Assembly (NCBI GenBank): GCA_008690995.1
Contig: VRMN01000005.1
Location: 744,001 to 808,000, forward strand
Length of the DNA stretch: 64,000 nucleotides
Origin: Porphyridium purpureum
Taxonomy: Eukaryota > Rhodophyta > Bangiophyceae > Porphyridiales > Porphyridiaceae
Direction of reading: 5' to 3'
In this document: positions 1-9,518 of the stretch, one piece after another
Layout of the letters: each line of letters begins with the position of its first letter
Position numbering within the stretch: the first letter of the stretch is position 1
Notes under the pieces: generated by a model
The model's database searches: none
The model's input: only the letters and a program-made list of their open reading frames with translations
Told to the model about the DNA's origin: nothing
Program-made: the position numbers and the translations under genes

Positions 1-1
1 C

Positions 2-925
2 ACTGCCGCCGCCGCCTCCGGTGCTACCGCGGCGCAGCAGCTGAGCTTTGTGGAGCGCATGCTGTGCGGTGCCGTCGCGCGCGGCGTCGCGCAGACCACC
101 CTGCACCCCGTCGATGTCATGCGGACTCGATTGCAGGTGCGTAAAATCACGTCCAAACTCGAGCTTCGCACTTTTCTAAAGGGCGTGATCCCGCAGATCA
201 CGCTCGCCGTGCCGGCGGGAGCCATCCAGTTTGTCGCCTTCGAGCTCGCAAGGGAGGAGCTCGCCAAGCTGGATCCAGACAATAAATTTGGATCCGCGCG
301 CCAGCTTATTGCGGGCGCAATTGGTGCGCTCAGTGCGGCTGTGGTGCGAGTGCCTCAGGAGGTGTGCAAGCAGCGCATTCAGGCCGATATCTACCCCAAT
401 GTCGCAGTTGCAGTGCGCGAAATTATGGCAGCCGACGGCATCGCCGGGTTTTATAAGGGCTGGCTTGCCACCATATCTCGCGACGTGCCTTGGAACGCTC
501 TGTCCTTCTTGTTTCACGGAGAGACGAAGAAAGTGTTTACCTTGGTAACCAAAAAGCAACCCGATGATCGGCAGAACCTTTTGCTCGCGTCATTTTCTGG
601 GATGCTCGCTGCGATGATCATGACACCCATCGACGTGGCCAAGACACGGATCATGACGCAGCGCGCAGGCGAAGCGGTCAAGTACTCTGGTCTTGTCAAC
701 ACTATTCGCATCGTTATGCAGGAAGAAGGTGTGGCTGCGCTTTTCAAAGGCACCATTCCGCGCGTTATGTATTTGGCGCCTTTGGCCGGCATCACTCTGT
801 CCGTGTACGAGGCCATTAGTAAGCAGATCTTGCGAAGGAAAGCGAGCGCGCGCTCGGCTTCGCTCAAGACGGCGCGCGGCATGCGATTTGACAATCGGCC
901 TGCACCTGCCGTGTGTCTCTTGTAG
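2..925 (+). CDS. Mitochondrial carrier family protein (SLC25), 5' partial
   Basis: The frame is open from base 2, so the true start lies outside the window; the first ATG inside is at 59. Seen: three carrier-type repeats, each with a P-x-D/E-x-x-[KR]-x-[RK]-like signature (HPVDVMRTRLQ, VPQEVCKQRIQ, TPIDVAKTRIM) followed by a G-x-x-x-hydrophobic-hydrophobic-K/R-G segment (GFYKGW, ALFKGT). Known: proteins of this fold exchange metabolites or nucleotides across the inner mitochondrial, or sometimes plastid, membrane through six helices. The spacing of the second repeat and its RDVPWNALSF segment resemble S-adenosylmethionine carriers (SLC25A26-like), but I cannot fix the substrate. It converges on TRAPPC3, with an 80-bp gap between the stop codons. 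Confidence 0.85.
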   Translation, partial: TAAAASGATAAQQLSFVERMLCGAVARGVAQTTLHPVDVMRTRLQVRKITSKLELRTFLKGVIPQITLAVPAGAIQFVAFELAREELAKLDPDNKFGSARQLIAGAIGALSAAVVRVPQEVCKQRIQADIYPNVAVAVREIMAADGIAGFYKGWLATISRDVPWNALSFLFHGETKKVFTLVTKKQPDDRQNLLLASFSGMLAAMIMTPIDVAKTRIMTQRAGEAVKYSGLVNTIRIVMQEEGVAALFKGTIPRVMYLAPLAGITLSVYEAISKQILRRKASARSASLKTARGMRFDNRPAPAVCLL

Positions 926-1005
926 TCGGCAACCTTGCGGCTCTGATGCCGCAACAAAAAGGCCTGTAGCGTTTCGTAGGATCATTTTCTAGGAATCACA
1001 ATTTA

Positions 1006-1572
1006 TTAGTCTTCGTCGTCTTCTGGTGCACTTTCTCTCAGCATTTCAACAAGAGAGATGCGGATTTCGTTCATCTCGTTCCCCTGCAACGTGGAACGCA
1101 CAAACTCGCATTTTACCACGAGCAGCAACATCTCCAAAGCGCCTCGGATGACGCCGCACACGAGGTTGGAGAAGCTCAGCTGGGCATACTCCTCTGGCAA
1201 TTCGGTGAACTCGGCGAGAGGGTTTTCGTCGAAAAGAATACTGTACGCGGTGTTGTCCGCGTTCCACAGGTCGACGCTCGCCTGCACGTTGAGATACATT
1301 TTGAAGCCCACCTTTGCGACGATCTCCGCCGAATCCTGGAACGAGCGACAGTCCGAAACTCCGCTCTTCGCGAAAAAATCGTCCGCCAGCCGCACGCCAA
1401 TGTTGTACCCCATCAGATCCAACTGCTTATTCACCTCTTCGATGGACTCATAGTCGGCAATCACTTGTCGCACCAAGCTCCCGTACGTCAGCGCCAATAG
1501 CTCCACTGGCACTCGCTCGCCCTTCTGCAGGGCGAGCTCGCCGAGCTTTTGCATGTTGCCGCCCTTCGACAT
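1006..1572 (-). CDS. TRAPPC3: TRAPP complex subunit 3 (BET3 homologue)
   Basis: This 188-residue protein matches BET3/TRAPPC3 over its whole length: ELLALTYGSLV near the N-terminus, MGYNIGVRLADDF, the FKMYL segment, an NPLAEFTELP loop, and CGVIRGALEMLL toward the C-terminus. Cys75, in the segment SDCRSF, corresponds to the family's conserved, palmitoylated cysteine. TRAPP acts as a tether and as a Rab (Ypt1/Rab1) exchange factor for ER-to-Golgi and intra-Golgi vesicles. I chose the ATG at 1572 because it gives the family's usual short N-terminus. The frame stays open to an ATG at 1668, and the extra 32 residues are basic and unlike the family. It is head to head with urease, with 212 bp between the chosen starts. 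Confidence 0.9.
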   Translation of the reverse strand: MSKGGNMQKLGELALQKGERVPVELLALTYGSLVRQVIADYESIEEVNKQLDLMGYNIGVRLADDFFAKSGVSDCRSFQDSAEIVAKVGFKMYLNVQASVDLWNADNTAYSILFDENPLAEFTELPEEYAQLSFSNLVCGVIRGALEMLLLVVKCEFVRSTLQGNEMNEIRISLVEMLRESAPEDDED

Positions 1573-1784
1573 GCTCAATGCCCCAGCCGCCTCCTTCACT
1601 CGCTGCCTTTTGCCCTTCAAACCGGCAACTGCCATGCCATGCACGCTACTCGCTCGTCCGTTAATCACTTGCTTCTCGGGGAGACACGGAGCTTTATCGT
1701 GGCGTGCCGTTCGGCAACGCGTGAGAGCGCGCAGCGTTGCAAGGGGCAGACTCTGCTGCGAGCAACCGTCAGAGCATCATCAGA

Positions 1785-4298
1785 ATGAAACTGTGCCCGC
1801 GCGAGCTGGACCACCTGGTGTTGTGCCAGGTGGGGCAGCTGGCGCAACGACGTCTGGCGCGCGGTTTGCGACTCAACTACCCGGAAGCGCAGGGGCTGAT
1901 CGCACTTGTTACGCTCGAGTGGATCCGGGACGGAGTTCACAGTGTCGCGGAGCTGATGGCGCGCGGAAAGCGCGTGCTGGGACTGGCCAATGTCCTGCCT
2001 GGTGTGGAACGGATGCTCGACATGGTGCAGGTCGAAGGCACGTTTCCAGATGGCACGAAGCTGGTTTCGATTCATGACCCAGTGTGCAGTGAGTACGGTG
2101 ATCTTGCGCTTGCATTGTACGGATCGTTCTTGCCCGTGCCAGACGCTTCCTGTTTTTCCGTTCAAGCCGAACCTATTGCGCTTTCAGCACCTGGTGAAGT
2201 GATGGTCTCTCAGGACGCGCCGCCCATCGTCATCAATGAAGGAAAGGCCACGATTGAGCTGCGTGTCACAAACTGCGGCGATCGGCCTGTGCAGGTCGGC
2301 AGCCATTACCCATTTATCGAGGTGAATAGGCACCTCGAGTTCGACCGGCTTCGCTCCCTTGGCATGCGTCTCAACATTCCCGCGGGGACGGCGGTGCGCT
2401 TCGAGCCCGGCCAGAGCAAGAACGTGCAGCTTGTCCACATTGGTGGTAACCAGTTGGTTCGCGGAGGATCTGCTCTGGTGGACGGGAAGCTTGCCGATGT
2501 AGATACCGAGAGCCTCAGCGATCGCCTGAAGGAGCACGGTTTCCGGCACACGGAGCAGCCAGACGCACTTCAAGCGGTATCAACGCGAGTCATGCAACGT
2601 GAACAGTATGCAAGCATGTTTGGGCCTACAGTCGGTGATCGCATTTCACTCGCTGACTTGGGGTTGGTCGCACAAGTGGAGTATGACCTGACGCGGTATG
2701 GAGACGAATGTAAGTTTGGCGGCGGTAAGGTTGTGCGGGATGGTTGCGGACAGGCATCTGGGCAAAGCCACGAAGCATCCGAGCTGCATTTAGATTGTGT
2801 GATCACGAACGCGCTCATTGTTGATCATACTGGAATCTACAAGGCAGATGTGGGGATCAAAAACGGCTTGATCAGCGCCATCGGCAAAGCCGGCAACGAC
2901 GACATCATGGACGGTGTCACTTATGGAATGGTGGTAGGACCATGTACCGAGGTCATTGCATGCGAAGGGCTGATTCTCACGGCGGGCGGAATTGACTGTC
3001 ATGTGCACTACATCTGTCCACAGCAATGTAGCGAAGCGCTCGCCGCCGGCATCACCACGATGTATGGCGGAGGCACCGGGCCGGCCACGGGAACTCTTGC
3101 AACAACATGTACACCAGGAGCGTTCCACGTTGAGTTTATGATGAAGGCAACGGCCAGCATTCCCATGAACTTTGGGTTTTCCGGAAAGGGTAACTCTTCG
3201 CACGCAGAGGGCCTGCACGAGCAAGTGCTTGCGGGCGCGGCGGGTCTCAAAGTACATGAAGATTGGGGATCTACGCCTTCCGTGATTGACTCGGCGCTCG
3301 ACATTGCCGAGCAGTACGATATTCAGATCACTTTGCACTGCGATACGCTGAACGAGTCAACGTTTGTCGAAGGCAGTATTGCCTCTTTCAAGGACAGGAC
3401 CGTGCATGCGTACCACTCGGAAGGCGCGGGCGGTGGGCATGCGCCGGACCTGCTGCGGGTTTGCGGAGAGGCCTGCGTTATCCCGTCGTCAACCAATCCG
3501 ACGCGTCCGTACACGAAGAATACGATCGATGAGCACCTCGACATGTTAATGGTGTGCCACCATCTCGATCGGCGCATCCCGGAAGACGTGGCATTCGCGG
3601 ACTCGCGTATTCGTGCTGAGACCATCAGCGCCGAAGATATCCTGCACGATATCGGTGCAATTTCAATTGTTTCGTCGGACTCGCAAGCTATGGGGCGTGT
3701 CGGGGAGACGATCGCAAGGACGTGGCAAACCGCCAGCAAGAACAAACAATTGCGGGATGCCCCGCCAGGCGGCGTCCATGCGTCGAATGATAACGAGCGA
3801 ATTAAGCGCTATGTATCCAAGTACACCATCAATCCAGCGCTGGCGCACGGTATGAGTCACATTATCGGTAGCGTGGAGGTCGGTAAGCTTGCGGACCTGG
3901 TGCTATGGGATCCGCGCTTCTTCGGCTGCAAGCCCTCCACCATTGTGAAGGGTGGAGTGATTGTGTGGGCCCAAATGGGCGATTTCAACGCAAGCATCAG
4001 CACGCCAGAGCCCGTGCAGATGCGCGCGATGTTTGGTGCCTCTCCTTCGTATCGGGAGAACTGCATAACCTTTTGCAGCTCGGCGAGCTTGCCGCGGGTG
4101 CAAGCCTATGGCCTTGGTAGGCGAATTGAAGCAGTGCGCGGTTGCCGCACGGTGCGCAAGACAGACATGAAGTGGAATGCAGCACTCCCATCGATGGAGG
4201 TTGATGCGGAGACTTTTGAAGTGCGTGCGGATGGCGAGCTTCTCAGCATCGAGCCGGCGGTTACAGTTGCGCTCAGCACCAAATACTATCTTTTCTAG
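1785..4298 (+). CDS. URE: Urease, single-chain gamma-beta-alpha fusion
   Basis: The nickel enzyme hydrolyses urea to ammonia and carbamate in the cytosol. The 837-residue chain has the plant/fungal order: UreA-like about 1-100, UreB-like about 130-240, UreC-like about 270-837. All key residues are visible at positions one below jack-bean numbering: His406 and His408 (CHVHY), carbamylated Lys489 (GLKVHEDWG), His518, His544 ([13 protein letters not shown]), flap Cys591-His592 (MVCHHLD) and Asp632 ([12 protein letters not shown]). The C-terminus ends in YYLF, as in plant ureases. The ATG at 1785 gives the standard MKLxPRE start; an in-frame ATG at 1737 only adds a poor leader. No accessory UreD/F/G gene is nearby. 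It looks intact and intronless. Confidence 0.98.
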   Translation: MKLCPRELDHLVLCQVGQLAQRRLARGLRLNYPEAQGLIALVTLEWIRDGVHSVAELMARGKRVLGLANVLPGVERMLDMVQVEGTFPDGTKLVSIHDPVCSEYGDLALALYGSFLPVPDASCFSVQAEPIALSAPGEVMVSQDAPPIVINEGKATIELRVTNCGDRPVQVGSHYPFIEVNRHLEFDRLRSLGMRLNIPAGTAVRFEPGQSKNVQLVHIGGNQLVRGGSALVDGKLADVDTESLSDRLKEHGFRHTEQPDALQAVSTRVMQREQYASMFGPTVGDRISLADLGLVAQVEYDLTRYGDECKFGGGKVVRDGCGQASGQSHEASELHLDCVITNALIVDHTGIYKADVGIKNGLISAIGKAGNDDIMDGVTYGMVVGPCTEVIACEGLILTAGGIDCHVHYICPQQCSEALAAGITTMYGGGTGPATGTLATTCTPGAFHVEFMMKATASIPMNFGFSGKGNSSHAEGLHEQVLAGAAGLKVHEDWGSTPSVIDSALDIAEQYDIQITLHCDTLNESTFVEGSIASFKDRTVHAYHSEGAGGGHAPDLLRVCGEACVIPSSTNPTRPYTKNTIDEHLDMLMVCHHLDRRIPEDVAFADSRIRAETISAEDILHDIGAISIVSSDSQAMGRVGETIARTWQTASKNKQLRDAPPGGVHASNDNERIKRYVSKYTINPALAHGMSHIIGSVEVGKLADLVLWDPRFFGCKPSTIVKGGVIVWAQMGDFNASISTPEPVQMRAMFGASPSYRENCITFCSSASLPRVQAYGLGRRIEAVRGCRTVRKTDMKWNAALPSMEVDAETFEVRADGELLSIEPAVTVALSTKYYLF

Positions 4299-6139
4299 GT
4301 ATTGGGAAACTGCACAGACCTGGGTCGCGAGACCTACCGACGGAGTCGCCATAGATCCGCGGGATGCTATCTGTGCGAGGCAGGTTTGACCAGGTGGGCA
4401 GAACATAAAACGAAAGACGAGCATATTTATTTGAGAAAACTTGCCCTGGGTCAAAGCTTAAATCATCAAGGAACATTAGAAGCCCTCGGCTCTGGCTCCG
4501 GGTAATGGCCACGCAGCAGCACCCACTTTCCTATTGAATCTCGAGAAACCACTTTGCCGGCACGCGAAGGACAAAGAAGGCACCCGCACATAAAGAGTAT
4601 GACAAAGAGAGGGAGATCAAGAATGGGGGTGCTCACACAGTGTGAGCATACAAACACGCAAAATCAGGCAGCGTACCAAACTTACGATGATCACAAACAA
4701 TGGTACGATCAAAATGCGAGCTTTAGCGATATCCGCATACTCACTCCCAACCATGTTACGGCACAAAAACAAAAAAAAAAAGAAAAAGAACAGCAGCAAG
4801 CATAGAGTTGATTGGCAGACCGACGGAATCGCTCGATCGCTCGATCTGCATTATCGGGGAGTTTTCTTTTTTCCTTTCCTGAAGAGCGACGATTTTCTCC
4901 AGCCGAAAGAAGGAACCAAAGCATAAAACGAGCGAAAAATTAACCCGCGCGCAGTGCGCAGGTGGACGAGCCTCTTACGTGGGCATCATGGCCGGTGTTC
5001 CTTAGTAAAAAGCAAAAGAACAATTCATGCCAAGCTACCCGGGCCGCCCCAAGTTGATAGTATTGTTACCAAGCCCTTCATCTTCCTCTTCGCCCACGCC
5101 AGCACCGCGCCCACGCTTTATATATCTCGGGATCTTCATATAAGAATAGTGTCGGTTTACTATGCTGCTGAAAGTACAGCAGCGCGTGCGCCGCCGCACT
5201 GGTTTGAACAAGTTCACTCACTGTACACTATCGGACAATATGGTGGTTTTTTAACAACGTTTTAACGGTATTTAAATCATTTTTAAGACGGGTTTTTAAT
5301 CATTTGCCGCGAAGTGTGCGGGATGTGTGAACATGCGCGCGCGCGGGGTGTGTGGGCTGTCTGGCATAGAGTCGCGTGTGTCTGGAACGTGAACGGCAGA
5401 GAAGACTGGACAGACGGCCCTGTGCAACGTGCCGGTCACGACGCGCCCCTGCTTTTTCTCGCATTGCGCTTGCTCCACAGGTGACGGACCGGAGAGCAGT
5501 GTCTGGCAATCGACGCACACGAATGAACGAATGAACGAATGAGCGCTTGAACTGATGAACTCATGAACGCGCGTCCGTATTGGTGAGCAATGCGTTCTGG
5601 CAGCCCCTCCTATCGTAGCCGATGGCGCTGGTAAAGTGGCGGACTGTGCGCTGATTGGCAAAGAAAAGGTCCTGACCACGAGATTCGGTCCAGGGCCGTC
5701 TGCATCAACTGTGTCCTCGCCTGAATACCGCATGCCGGTGGGAATGGATAACAGGAAGCAGGAAAGACCAAAAAATATTCAAGGAATGAAAGAGCATCGA
5801 AGAGAGAATCCCAAACGTAGTCCAAGCCGAGCGACTGGACTCTTTTGACGGTGCCTTCCAATTGAGTCATGTTTGTTGGCTCTGAGTTGCGGTCGTCGTT
5901 TCAGTGTTCAAAGGGGTTCGGAGCGTGAAGAAGGCTGGTGGCGTGAATGACGGATCATTTATTCGATCCCTCTTTATCACAACTTGTCATCCTGCACTAG
6001 CTCTCCTGAACGAAATGAATAATCGGCACGTAGCTTGGAAAGTAATCGAACGCACTTGCGATCATCGCTCCAAAACTGTCCAAAAACTTGCGTGTCTACC
6101 TTGCCACCAAACGTTTGGTCGCATGCGCGATGACCGTAT
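4299..6139. other. Long gene-free stretch between convergent genes
   Basis: I find no convincing protein here; the open frames are short, mutually overlapping and low in complexity. Contents: an A-rich run at about 4768-4790; a TATA-like stretch near 5116-5123 followed by GTACAG at 5174-5179 and ACTGTAC at 5220-5226; AT-rich sequence at 5240-5300; and an 8-bp GAATGAAC-type tandem repeat at about 5520-5542. Because both flanking genes point into this region, promoter-like elements here are unexpected. They may mark a non-coding transcript or a gene I cannot recognise. Confidence 0.5.
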
Positions 6140-6847
6140 TCACACCGTTCTCTTTGCAGCTTTCGGGCCATTAGACATGGTGTTTCCGTTGGAGACCCCG
6201 CCAAAGATTCCCTTTGTATCTGCGTCCGCGCGGGACAGAAAGTGAGGCCTACCATCGTACACCTTGTACCGGCCGGGGTAACCGATTATATAATTTTGCT
6301 CATTGTTCGAATCCCACACCTCGCCGCCATTGTTGAACGCGAACTCGAGGGATGCCGCCTCGGTTTGAAAGAAGAATTCACCGGTCGGCAACTTTTCCAG
6401 CGGCGTGCCTGGCGCATCAATGAATGGCCCGGCGTTCTTCGAGTACACCATGCAACAGCTCTGCCAAAGATCGGCGCTAAACAGTACCTCGATGTACCTG
6501 TCGTTTGCGACGGAAAGCGCGCGCTCGCACTCCTGGCCGTCCGCGTCGCCGACGTACTTGAGCGCGCCGCCGTTCTGCACCACAAAGCGGCCCCCGGGGA
6601 TGTCTACACGAAAGTTCTGGCCCCAGCAATCCTCGACGCGCTTGTTGTTCTTGAGCCCATTTGTGAGGAAGAACGTGATACTGCCGACGTACAGGCGGGC
6701 GACTCTGAATCCCTTGCGAATGTGGCCCGCATCGACCATGCGCACCTCCTTCCACTCGTCGGACCCGCGCTCCTTGTACACCAACACGGCGCGCTTCCAC
6801 GTCTCGTTGCTGTAGAACACCTCGATCCACCCCTTCCCCGCGGCCAT
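6140..6847 (-). CDS. Tandem CBM25/CBM53-like starch-binding protein
   Basis: The 235-residue protein has two successive modules, about residues 6-100 and 117-200. Each begins with an aromatic strand followed by a Trp (WIEVFYSNETW and YIEVLFSADLW) and ends with an FxFxNG-type strand and a WD/W-G-Q-N-like loop. The second module, with EFAFNNGGEVWDSNN then Y-x-I-x-x-x-G-x-Y-x-V, is a clear CBM25/53 signature. Known: such modules bind alpha-glucans (starch, glycogen). No catalytic domain, signal peptide or membrane helix is seen, so I infer a cytosolic glucan-binding or scaffold protein, which fits a cytosolic storage glucan such as floridean starch. The ATG at 6847 starts just before module 1; an upstream in-frame ATG (6913) adds an Arg/Lys-rich leader. 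It is divergent from the FAD protein. Confidence 0.75.
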   Translation of the reverse strand: MAAGKGWIEVFYSNETWKRAVLVYKERGSDEWKEVRMVDAGHIRKGFRVARLYVGSITFFLTNGLKNNKRVEDCWGQNFRVDIPGGRFVVQNGGALKYVGDADGQECERALSVANDRYIEVLFSADLWQSCCMVYSKNAGPFIDAPGTPLEKLPTGEFFFQTEAASLEFAFNNGGEVWDSNNEQNYIIGYPGRYKVYDGRPHFLSRADADTKGIFGGVSNGNTMSNGPKAAKRTV

Positions 6848-7601
6848 GATCCACCACTGGCGCCGTACCACACCACGCGCCCCTTTCTGCTTCGCCGCCC
6901 TTTCCCCACACACGCGAATCGCCGCGTCACGCTCTCTACCGCGTCACCCCCGCGCTCTCTCAGTACCTCCCCTTCTCCTCCAGCCCACACACACACACGC
7001 TCACGCCGTCCCCGCTGCTGCCAACGCGCATATGCACTTCCTCCTGCGTGGTGTCTCTGCGCACGTATGAACCAGCCACATTCGCGTCTCCACGTCTCCT
7101 CCGCGTCCTGCCTTACCCGGTTCTCCCTTCTCCCCTCCGCCCCGACCATCTGGTCCACACGCTTCTCGCCTTGGCGGCTTGGGTGGTGGTGCGCGGGGCT
7201 GGCTCGATCTCGCCTTCCCAGTCCGCCACGCGCTGCGGCGCACACAGATGAGGGAAAAAGACAACCGACTCAACGCACGCACGCACTGAACACCTTCCGC
7301 CCAACACCGCGCTGTACACCCGCCCACAATCCCCACTCACCCGCGTGCTCGATCGCGCGCCGCGATGCGTGGCTCACGCGGCAGCGCGCGCCGCTCCGAG
7401 CTTGCCGCAGTGCATGGCCATCTCGCACGCGGTACAGCGGAAGTACACTGAAGTACAGCGGGTACATGATGTGTACAGCGTGTACAGTGTGGTTGCCATG
7501 TGGATCGCGCGCCCGTTGGAGCTGCGGTAGAGTGCAATGGCTGTGCTGGGGAGAGGCAGAGAAGGAGAGAGAAGGATCGCGAGTGTGGATTTGTGTGTGA
7601 G
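6848..7601. promoter_or_regulatory. Divergent promoter region, starch-binding protein / FAD protein
   Basis: This 754-bp region lies between two divergent start codons. It is pyrimidine-rich on the + strand near the minus-strand gene, with a short CA repeat at about 6987-6998. Its most notable part is a cluster of GTAC-core sites at 7432-7488, listed separately. I see no convincing gene. Confidence 0.55.
7432..7488. promoter_or_regulatory. Cluster of six GTACA-type sites
   Basis: GTACAG at 7432, GTACAC at 7443, GTACAG at 7453, GTACAT at 7462, GTACAG at 7473 and GTACAGT at 7482 lie within 57 bp, spaced 9-11 bp apart, about one helical turn. They end 114 bp upstream of the ATG at 7602. The same core recurs upstream of other genes in the window. 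Regulatory function is inferred from clustering and position only. Confidence 0.5.
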
Positions 7602-9432
7602 ATGAAGGTGTGTGTGGTGGGCGGGGGCGTGACCGGCTGTGCGGTCGCGTACCAGATCCGCAAGCTGGCGCGCCAGCGCGAGCAGGACGACGCCGCAAGT
7701 GCGAAGAAAACGGCGCGGCCAGCGCCGCACCGCCCGCCGCCGCCGGCGACGCGCCGCCGCGCACAGCCCGCAGACGGCGCTCGCGTACCAGCAGATCGAA
7801 GTCGTGCTCATGGACGAAAAGGGAAACCTCGGCGGCTCCAAATTCGACAGCGTCGTCGTTCCTGAAGCGCGTCAGGCGGTGGCCGAGCTGGGAAGGACCA
7901 CGAATATCAATTTTGAGTTGCCCTACACCAAGGAGGTGCTCAAGGACTTCAAAGAATGCGAGCCGTACCTTGAGATGAGCTACGGATTGCACGGCAAAGC
8001 CATCCGATCCTTTGGGGCGTACGACTATCGAAAGATGTACTACTCCAGCGAGTACGCCGCATCGCCTCTGCTTGAAAAGATTCCGTACACCTTTCTTTCC
8101 ACCACCTGGATCGGCTCGATTTTGTGGCGTCTCACTGCGCTCGGTACCGTCATCGCCCTAGCTTATGCCGCCCAGGAATATGAGGATCTGTGGGTTTTCG
8201 TCCTGTGCGTGTATGGCGCGTGCCTTCTCCTCGTGAACGCAGTCGTTGGGCCAAACATATTCTGGAACGTTTTGCAGCGCACTTATTCCACAATGGCGTG
8301 GAACTTGACAACGCGTATGGCCTACGGAGCGGCTCCGAGAAAAGTGTCTGCCGAGCTTGACGAGTTTGACGAAAGCTTGTTTCTGTTGCACGTGAACACG
8401 ATCGATGTGCGCTGCCCCACGCTGTCTAAGCTTTTGGCGCGTGGCCGAATGCTCGCAACCCTGGCGATGCGATCTGCTGCAGATTACTTTGAGAATACAG
8501 CGAAAGTTGGGCCGCCCTACTTGGAGGCCATTGCGAATCCAGCCATCGGGCGCGAGTACGGAAGCACAGTTCTGGACTATCGGGTGTTCAACGCGCTGGC
8601 AGCAAAAGCTGCTATGACGCGTCTGGACCCTGTTGCGAGCAGAAATTCGGTTGGGCGGCTCAGGCACGGCCTAAGTCACTTGTGCGTCAGTATGGCAAAG
8701 AGCGCCGATAGCGTGCTGTTAAATCACATCGTTACGCAGGTACGGTTCGACCCTACGATCGGGCAGTACAACGTTACTTTCATCAATGACAAGGGCCGCA
8801 CCTGCGAAGAAACCTTTGACGCGGTAGTTCTGGCGGCGTGCGTCAATCTTGACGAAGTCGAGGTCTCCTGCTTGGACATTTCCGCAAAGGCCATGCTTGG
8901 GTACACAGACCGGAGCATTCGCCCATTTGACGCGCAGCTGACGGACCCCGCGAAAACAAACAAGGATCTTGCGGTGCCACACTCGTACGCCGCAGTCGTG
9001 AGAGGCCGTCTGAACCCGCAGTATTTTTCGAAGCGCACCGAAGAAAGCGTGCCTGACGTGCTCATTGTCAAGGACAGCCCTGACGTGTCGTTTGTGAATC
9101 GTATCGCAGACGGAGTATACGAAATCGTCGTGTCAAGTGAGCCTCGGTTCGATAGCGCGCTCCTGTCCAAGATATTTACGGAGATCACAAGCGTCATCTA
9201 CCGCGAAAGGAAGCGGCCAACATTTACACATGGTCTGATCCCGGGCGCGAACGATCCAGGACTGCCCTCGTTCATCGTTGGTGAGCGTCTGATCAACGCA
9301 TGTGCAACGCGTCGCCTCGCCTCGGATGTCGAGTTTGATCTGATGGGTGCAAGATGCGCCGCTTCGTTTATTGTGTACGATGACAAGGTTTGGAAAAACG
9401 CGCTAAGTAAGGGCCCAGAGAGCGTCGAGTAA
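7602..9432 (+). CDS. FAD-dependent oxidoreductase, prenylcysteine-oxidase-like, with a frame change near its 5' end
   Basis: The first frame from ATG 7602 encodes a Rossmann FAD-binding start (KVCVVGGGVTGCAVAYQIRK). From about 7780 the following strand and glycine pair (VVLMDEKGNLGGSKF) continue in the next frame, which then runs unbroken to 9432. Either a short intron or an indel in the GC-rich stretch at 7665-7785 joins them. A GT-AG intron at 7699-7801 (103 nt) would restore the frame, but its splice sites are weak. The rest resembles prenylcysteine oxidases and other flavin amine-oxidase-fold proteins, with a FDAVVLAACV strand typical of FAD closure. About 45 residues that look like two membrane helices are inserted near codon 170 of the long frame (SILWRLTALGTVIALAY and WVFVLCVYGACLLLV), which is unusual. 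Substrate unknown. Confidence 0.6.
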
Positions 9433-9518
9433 GAAAGCAGGTCATGCGACTCTTGCGCGAGCGAATGTAAATGAATCCTTTTTTCGATGTTTCTTTTACC
9501 TGAGAACGTGAGGGGGGT

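Noticed and set aside
6295-6320. A T-loop-like GTTCGAATC sequence suggesting a tRNA
   Set aside because: It lies inside the starch-binding protein gene and encodes conserved residues around WDSNNEQ; no acceptor, D or anticodon arm is found.
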